Source of the DNA: Acidobacteriota bacterium
Lineage (GTDB): Bacteria; Acidobacteriota; Terriglobia; Acidiferrales; UBA7541
NCBI GenBank assembly: GCA_003224075.1
Contig: QHYF01000088.1
Coordinates: 1 to 28,106 of the forward strand
DNA length: 28,106 bases
Direction: 5' to 3'
Both the position numbers and the translations under genes were made by a program. This document shows positions 23,819 to 28,106 of the stretch, piece by piece (position 1 is the stretch's first letter; the number at the start of each line of letters is the position of its first letter). The notes beneath the pieces were generated by a model. The model saw nothing but the letters and a program-made list of their open reading frames with translations, searched no databases and had not been told where the DNA came from.

Positions 23819-25638
23819 CTTGGGTCGAGGAAAAGACGATGGAGAAGCTCTAACGACAGCAATTTGTGGATCTCAGTAGTGTGGTTCTTGTCTCCTTTGA
23901 AATGGCCGCGCACGACAGCTTCAAGACCCTTCCTCTCGATGTAGGGCCGAGAAAGCGTCAAGGGGTCGAGCAATATTTGCCGAACATAGTTAGAAAGTAA
24001 GTCGCGATACCAAACCCGGAAATGTAACAACTTGTGTCTACCGAGGAAGATGCGTTCCAGGCGGAGCGGCGAGAAGAGATGATCAACGCGAGCGACCCAC
24101 TGCGGCATCCCGTAATCGTACGCGTATTCAGCTTTGCCCAGGAAATCAAGAAAAAATCGTGTCACGCCTGCGGCGAGACGGCCCGAGTTCCCCCCGATGC
24201 CCCGGTCGGTTCGGATCTGCCCTAGAGCTGGATTGCCGTCGCGGATCAGGCGCAGACGCACGTCTCCACTCAAGTCATCGGACTTCGGTGCCCGATAGAC
24301 CGTTTGGACGAAGTCGTTGTCGAGGTATGGGGATCGTACCGTGAGCTGACTCCGCTCGAGGCCGAGGATACCACAATGGTACCAGGGAGACTGCCGGAAA
24401 GCCGCAAACGTCACCGGGTGCTCACGCCGCACATCGGCATAAGTGTCTCCCGCTCGATTAACATAAGAAAGAAATTCAGGGCGGTACAACCCCGGCAACG
24501 GTGCCATCGGTTTGAACATTACGGCTTGGCGGATGATCTCACTTCCGTAAGTCCCAACTACCTTCACAGGCGCGATGTTTCGGGCTTTCTCGCTAACGTA
24601 AAGGTCGGAGCAGCGAGATACGTCAATGCCGCCTTCTGTGAGATGTACGCAGCGTTCTGCGTAGCGGGGGAAGCGAGAAAGGAACTCATCTCCAACCGTG
24701 ATTACATCATGCGATTGCCGGCAAACATTGGCCACTCGCCGCGCAATTTGGACGTCTTGGCATTCGCGGAACATTCCTCCAAACGTGTAACAAGGAAGTG
24801 AGCCTGGAATCGGCTTGTGCAAAGCCATGACCACGCGCGTATCCAAGCCCCCGGTTAGAGTCATCCCAACCCGTTCATGACCGTTGAAATAGCGCGGGAG
24901 GTTCCGCGAGAAGACTTCCAGGAGTCGCCGGTAGTACGATTCCGGCTCCAGCGGGGCCTGCTCCTCCCACTCTCGTGGTTGGAAGTAGGTCGCCTTTCGC
25001 TCAATTGAGCCACTCTGAAAGACCCAGGCCGAAGCCGGCGGAAGGATGTGGATGTCCTTAAAGATTGTGCGATTTTCCAGTACACAGCTGAAGGAAACGA
25101 ACTCTCCTAAGCCCCTGGGGTCTGCCACTCGGACTTCGGGACACACTTCCAGAATGGCTTTGGCTTCAGCGGCGAAATAGAAGGCTTCCTTTGACTCGTG
25201 GTAATAAAGCTGATGCATCCCGTATCGGTCGTTAAAGAGCATCGCCGTACCACGCGTCCGGTCGATCAAGAGGCTGTGGAATAATCCGTTCAGGCCCTTT
25301 GGGAAGTTCGGCTCCTCCTCGTAGAGATGTACAAGATATGAGGGGCCTTCCAAATCGAGCGCATGCCCCCGTTCCTTCAGGCGTCGAGAAGTTCCCGGAT
25401 CGGGGTATTCTTCCCCGGAAAAGACAAGGGCAACATCGCCCCGTTCGTTGCAAAGTGGCATTCCTTCCGAGAAGGAACCCGGCAGCGCTACCCACCCAAC
25501 ATACGCGCCCGAGTGCTCATCAATCCGTGTCCCCGTTACGTAAAAGGATTCATGGCGAAGGACATCAATCATCCGCCCTAGCTGCGGCTCGGCCCATGCA
25601 CGAGGCATTTTTGTGATAATGCCGACAATTCCAGGCAT
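23815..25638 (-). CDS. Asparagine-synthase-like amidotransferase lacking the glutaminase cysteine
   Basis: 607 aa, the usual length of AsnB-type enzymes; ATG 25638. The N-terminus reads MPGIVGI instead of MCGI(A/V)GI, so the glutaminase nucleophile Cys2 is replaced by Pro. The rest of the N-terminal domain is kept (LFNDRYGMHQLYYHESKEAFYFAAEAKAIL, ending near 163). The C-terminal synthetase domain has the ATP-pyrophosphatase loop LTGGLDTR at 261-268 (normally SGGLDSS) and later YGSEIIR. Without Cys2 it should not hydrolyse glutamine. Beta-lactam synthetase and carbapenam synthetase are known relatives that lost it and form an amide intramolecularly. It starts 11 nt after the FemAB-like gene and overlaps wzy by 4 bp, so it is probably part of a glycan-modifying set. 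Its amine and acid substrates are unknown. Confidence 0.85.
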   Translation of the reverse strand: MPGIVGIITKMPRAWAEPQLGRMIDVLRHESFYVTGTRIDEHSGAYVGWVALPGSFSEGMPLCNERGDVALVFSGEEYPDPGTSRRLKERGHALDLEGPSYLVHLYEEEPNFPKGLNGLFHSLLIDRTRGTAMLFNDRYGMHQLYYHESKEAFYFAAEAKAILEVCPEVRVADPRGLGEFVSFSCVLENRTIFKDIHILPPASAWVFQSGSIERKATYFQPREWEEQAPLEPESYYRRLLEVFSRNLPRYFNGHERVGMTLTGGLDTRVVMALHKPIPGSLPCYTFGGMFRECQDVQIARRVANVCRQSHDVITVGDEFLSRFPRYAERCVHLTEGGIDVSRCSDLYVSEKARNIAPVKVVGTYGSEIIRQAVMFKPMAPLPGLYRPEFLSYVNRAGDTYADVRREHPVTFAAFRQSPWYHCGILGLERSQLTVRSPYLDNDFVQTVYRAPKSDDLSGDVRLRLIRDGNPALGQIRTDRGIGGNSGRLAAGVTRFFLDFLGKAEYAYDYGMPQWVARVDHLFSPLRLERIFLGRHKLLHFRVWYRDLLSNYVRQILLDPLTLSRPYIERKGLEAVVRGHFKGDKNHTTEIHKLLSLELLHRLFLDPR

Positions 25639-25649
25639 GGGCCTTTCTC

Positions 25650-26558
25650 TCAGGCCTCCGTCGTCTGCTGGATCTTACGACCGTACCAAGCTCTCCTGAA
25701 CTCGCGAAGCTTGGCGGCTACAGATTCGGGAAGATGGTCAACGAGCCTCCGGTGCAGGCCGAGGCGGAAGGCGGCTTTGCCGACCGGAGTTAACGGAACG
25801 AAGTAGCGAGGTAGATCGACGCGCTGGAAACCATTCACTTCCTTAAAATGGCTTAAGCTGTCTCCTTGTTTCTTGCCATAGGAAAAGTTCTCATAGACAA
25901 GGTAAGCGATCCTCCGTTCAGCGCAGAATCGAACCGCTTGCGCAATCAACGCATTGGTCGGAGCCTTATCTTTGTGCCGCACCATTGAGAGGATATGTAC
26001 CAGGCATGCGTAAGTTCCTGTTTCGTTAACTACCAGCTTGATAAAACCAATCATGCTGTCACCTAGAAAGGCCCCTATGTAGATGCTACGATCGAGAAAA
26101 GTCCCCGCATACTCGCGTGCCCTCTCAATGCTCATTCCGTAGTGGGGAAAGTGCTTTCCCAGGCGGATCGGGCATTCGTTGTAGATTTCACAGATTCCTT
26201 TGAGGAGTTCTTCACCAAATGGCACCTCCCGGAACGTTACGCCCTTCTTCTCGGCCTGCCTAGCCCGATTGCGAGGAAAGGAACGGATTTGGTGCGTCCA
26301 CCAGTGGTCGAAGGTAGACACCGGTAGGGCAGCCAGATTGTCCCATTCCATTGGGTAACGGTATTTCGGCGAGGTCTCGGGTAGTTTCTGCAGGAATGTG
26401 AAGAGGTCGATCCGGGTTCCGCAGCTTCTTAGGGCGGTAAGGAGGGCCTCTGGATCATCTGGAAAAGTATATTTGTCTCCGTCAAGATGCGCTATACGGA
26501 TTAATTTTCCCTCGATTTTAATGTCCTTGCCGCAAACATTTATCATTGCATTCACCAT
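25650..26558 (-). CDS. FemAB/GNAT-like acyltransferase
   Basis: 302 aa from ATG 26558 (ATG 26546 possible; neither has a clear Shine-Dalgarno). The region from about residue 90 shows RNRARQAEKKGVTFREV, a typical start of FemAB-like/GNAT_6 acyltransferases, then IYNECPIRLGKHFPHYGMS and an acetyltransferase-like core (SIYIGAFLGDSMIGFIKLVVN, then FCAERRIAYLVYENFSYGKKQGDSLSHFKEVNGF). FemAB proteins use aminoacyl-tRNA, and related glycan-locus proteins use acyl-CoA, so the donor is open. It is 11 nt upstream of the asparagine-synthase-like gene and downstream of the MocA oxidoreductase. Together these suggest acylation or amidation of an amino-sugar or uronic acid. The C-terminal 50 residues are basic. 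Function inferred. Confidence 0.7.
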   Translation of the reverse strand: MVNAMINVCGKDIKIEGKLIRIAHLDGDKYTFPDDPEALLTALRSCGTRIDLFTFLQKLPETSPKYRYPMEWDNLAALPVSTFDHWWTHQIRSFPRNRARQAEKKGVTFREVPFGEELLKGICEIYNECPIRLGKHFPHYGMSIERAREYAGTFLDRSIYIGAFLGDSMIGFIKLVVNETGTYACLVHILSMVRHKDKAPTNALIAQAVRFCAERRIAYLVYENFSYGKKQGDSLSHFKEVNGFQRVDLPRYFVPLTPVGKAAFRLGLHRRLVDHLPESVAAKLREFRRAWYGRKIQQTTEA

Positions 26559-26667
26559 TCAGGGAGTTGATTTTGCCCAATCCGGTTACGCGGACAGTCT
26601 CAAAAGACACGCAAGTGCGTTTTCGCCTGACGCCAGAAACAACGTCGATGAGCCAAGTATCCGTATC

Positions 26668-27792
26668 TCATCTGGTCAGTGTGGCTTGCAAGCCATGGTC
26701 GGCCCGGCCCCGCGCCACTTGTTGATCGAGCTGCGCAAAGATGGTGTCCATAATTCTAGCAGTCAGAAGGATTTCCCGGTACGGGATAGGCACCGGCGTT
26801 CCTTCCACGATCGAGCGATAGAAAGCCTCAATGAGATATTTCATGCCCGATTTCAGGTGAAAATCCTTCCTGAGAAAAGTACGCAGATTCGTGAGAATGT
26901 TCGAGAACTGCTGCCGTCCTAACACAGCCGGGGAAATGAAGTGCTCGGCATAGCTCTTCAATCTGGTTCCGCGGAGCTTGATGAGTGTCTCCTGATCGTG
27001 ATCAAGAACAAGTCCGTTCTTCGTGCCAAACATGCAAAACTGATGAAGCGAAGGGCGCATCTGCGAGGAAAAAGTGAAATAGGCGGTTGCGCGCTCCTCT
27101 TCAGATATGATCACTCTGAGTTCGTCTATGATCTCGCTTTCACCCGTACTCTTGAGAAAGGGACTAATGAACCCATGCGCAATTATGCGAGGCGAATCAG
27201 TGGTAAGGTGCTCCGCAATCCGGGCAATCCCGTGGCTAATAATGTTTTGCAGCAGCTTTCCGGGTAATCTGCGGACCCAATGCCGCTTATCCCCGAGAAG
27301 CGCGCCAGAATAGCTAGAGCCACCGAGCTCGTAGCAGTAAACGCTCTCCATATGTACCGGCCCATCGCCCAAGAAGCCGCCCTGAACAAGAGCCCGCATC
27401 CGCCGCGCTGCATGTCCAAACTGGTCGTCATGTCCCGCGGTGATCTTTAGATTTCTTTCATTTGCCATCGCGATCAGTGCTTGGGCCTCGTCCTCGCAAA
27501 CCGTGAATGGTTTTTCCACGTATACGTGGCATCCCTGTTCGATACAAAACTTCGCAATATCGAAATGGCTCTCTGGTGGCGTTGTGACGTGCACGACGTC
27601 TGGCCGGGCTTCACTCAAGAGTTCTCTCAGATCACCAAAGTATTGCTTGATGGGGAATCTCTCGTAGATCTGGCGCGCCATCAACGGCTCTCTGTCGCAA
27701 ACTCCAACGATTTCGCATCCTTTGATCCGCCGGATTTGCGAGGCATGCGAATCTGCGATCTTGCCACAGCCTACGATGGCCACCTTAAGCAT
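26668..27792 (-). CDS. Gfo/Idh/MocA-family oxidoreductase
   Basis: 374 aa; ATG 27792 overlaps the stop of the upstream SDR gene by 8 bp (ATGCTTAA). The N-terminal NAD-binding motif is VAIVGCGKIADSH (4-16), followed by IVGVCDREP and VVHVTTPPESHFDIA. The family's active-site EKPF lies at 93-96 (VYVEKPFTVCEDE) and is followed by LKITAGHDDQF, where other members often have a Tyr or His. The C-terminal domain spans about 130-350. Such enzymes act as sugar dehydrogenases, including NAD-dependent oxidation at C3 of UDP-sugars on the way to amino sugars. In this cluster it probably makes a keto intermediate (inference). Substrate unknown. Confidence 0.85.
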   Translation of the reverse strand: MLKVAIVGCGKIADSHASQIRRIKGCEIVGVCDREPLMARQIYERFPIKQYFGDLRELLSEARPDVVHVTTPPESHFDIAKFCIEQGCHVYVEKPFTVCEDEAQALIAMANERNLKITAGHDDQFGHAARRMRALVQGGFLGDGPVHMESVYCYELGGSSYSGALLGDKRHWVRRLPGKLLQNIISHGIARIAEHLTTDSPRIIAHGFISPFLKSTGESEIIDELRVIISEEERATAYFTFSSQMRPSLHQFCMFGTKNGLVLDHDQETLIKLRGTRLKSYAEHFISPAVLGRQQFSNILTNLRTFLRKDFHLKSGMKYLIEAFYRSIVEGTPVPIPYREILLTARIMDTIFAQLDQQVARGRADHGLQATLTR

Positions 27793-28106
27793 GTTGTTTT
27801 CCGTTCCGACAGCCTTCGAAGTAGCGTTTGAGCCCTTCTGCCATCGGGACCCTTGGTGTCCAGCCCACTAGGGTCTTTAATTTTTCGTTGCTGTAACCCG
27901 TTTTTTTCCAATACGTGTACCACTTTCTGCGATTGAAAGCAGGGGGCAACTGTTCCGCGGACCAGGTCGCGTACCGCTCCCACAGGGAACAGAGCGCGTA
28001 GCTGACAAAATGGGGAAGATAGAGGGATTTGAACTGTCGCACGTTCCGTTTGTAGAGACGCAAGAACTGGCGGCTGGAAGGCAGAGCGTCGTCCACGACA
28101 TTAAAC
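27785..28106 (-). CDS. NAD-dependent epimerase/dehydratase, C-terminal part (5' end off the window)
   Basis: About 106 codons are visible; the frame is open to the right edge (FNVVDDALPSSRQFLRLYKRN...), so the start lies outside. FNVVDD followed by LPSSRQFLRLYK is the usual stretch late in extended SDR sugar epimerases or dehydratases, and GYSNEKLKTLVGWTPRVPMAEGLKRYFEGC is the typical C-terminal end with the LGW(T/K)P motif. The stop overlaps the start of the Gfo/Idh/MocA gene by 8 bp, so the two are coupled. The Rossmann motif and the catalytic YxxxK are not in view, so activity and substrate cannot be judged. Confidence 0.8.
   Translation of the reverse strand, partial: FNVVDDALPSSRQFLRLYKRNVRQFKSLYLPHFVSYALCSLWERYATWSAEQLPPAFNRRKWYTYWKKTGYSNEKLKTLVGWTPRVPMAEGLKRYFEGCRNGKQHA

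Overview
The window is most of a Wzx/Wzy-type surface polysaccharide (exopolysaccharide, capsule or O-antigen) locus. The host is probably a soil Acidobacteriota, of the Terriglobia/Koribacter type. That guess rests on moderate GC, weak or absent Shine-Dalgarno sites before many genes, the style of the secreted protein cut by the left edge, and a large secreted beta-helix protein inside a glycan locus. No ribosomal or other taxonomic marker is present, so the assignment is tentative. Nearly everything is on the minus strand and is transcribed from the right edge towards the left. Only the beta-helix gene is on the plus strand. No rRNA, tRNA, CRISPR array, transposase or phage gene was seen.

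Right block (28106 to 15786, minus). In transcription order it holds the 3' end of an NAD-dependent epimerase, a Gfo/Idh/MocA oxidoreductase, a FemAB/GNAT-like acyltransferase, an asparagine-synthase-like protein lacking the glutaminase cysteine, a Wzy/O-antigen-ligase-family membrane protein, a methyltransferase, a GT4 glycosyltransferase, a CgeB-like glycosyltransferase, a heptose-7-phosphate kinase (HddA), a divergent polysaccharide deacetylase and a second GT4 glycosyltransferase. Many junctions are 4-8 bp overlaps, so much of this block looks translationally coupled.

Middle. A secreted beta-helix protein (13515-15458, plus) is flanked by gene-free stretches of about 560 and 330 bp. To its left is the rest of a GDP-heptose pathway on the minus strand: a GDP-mannose-4,6-dehydratase-like enzyme, HddC, GmhA and GmhB. 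Together with HddA this is the complete set for GDP-D-glycero-alpha-D-manno-heptose. The dehydratase suggests a 6-deoxyheptose product.

Left block (9130 to 1, minus). It holds a second nucleotide-sugar module: an SDR epimerase, an RmlC-like 3,5-epimerase, a SAF-domain oxidoreductase, an RfbF-like cytidylyltransferase and a PIG-L deacetylase. These are followed by the Wzx flippase, a methyltransferase, a polysaccharide pyruvyl transferase and the 5' part of a secreted protein.

Taken together (inference): one heptose route and one probable CDP-sugar route feed three glycosyltransferases. Methyl, pyruvyl, deacetyl and amide or acyl tailoring enzymes decorate the glycan, Wzx flips the unit and Wzy polymerises it. 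The initiating phosphoglycosyltransferase and the Wza/Wzc export genes are not in the window, so the locus probably continues beyond the right edge. The most unusual points are the cysteine-less asparagine-synthase-like protein, the CDP module without a recognisable CDP-glucose 4,6-dehydratase, the split heptose pathway, and structured non-coding DNA at 9341-9375 and 13144-13175.
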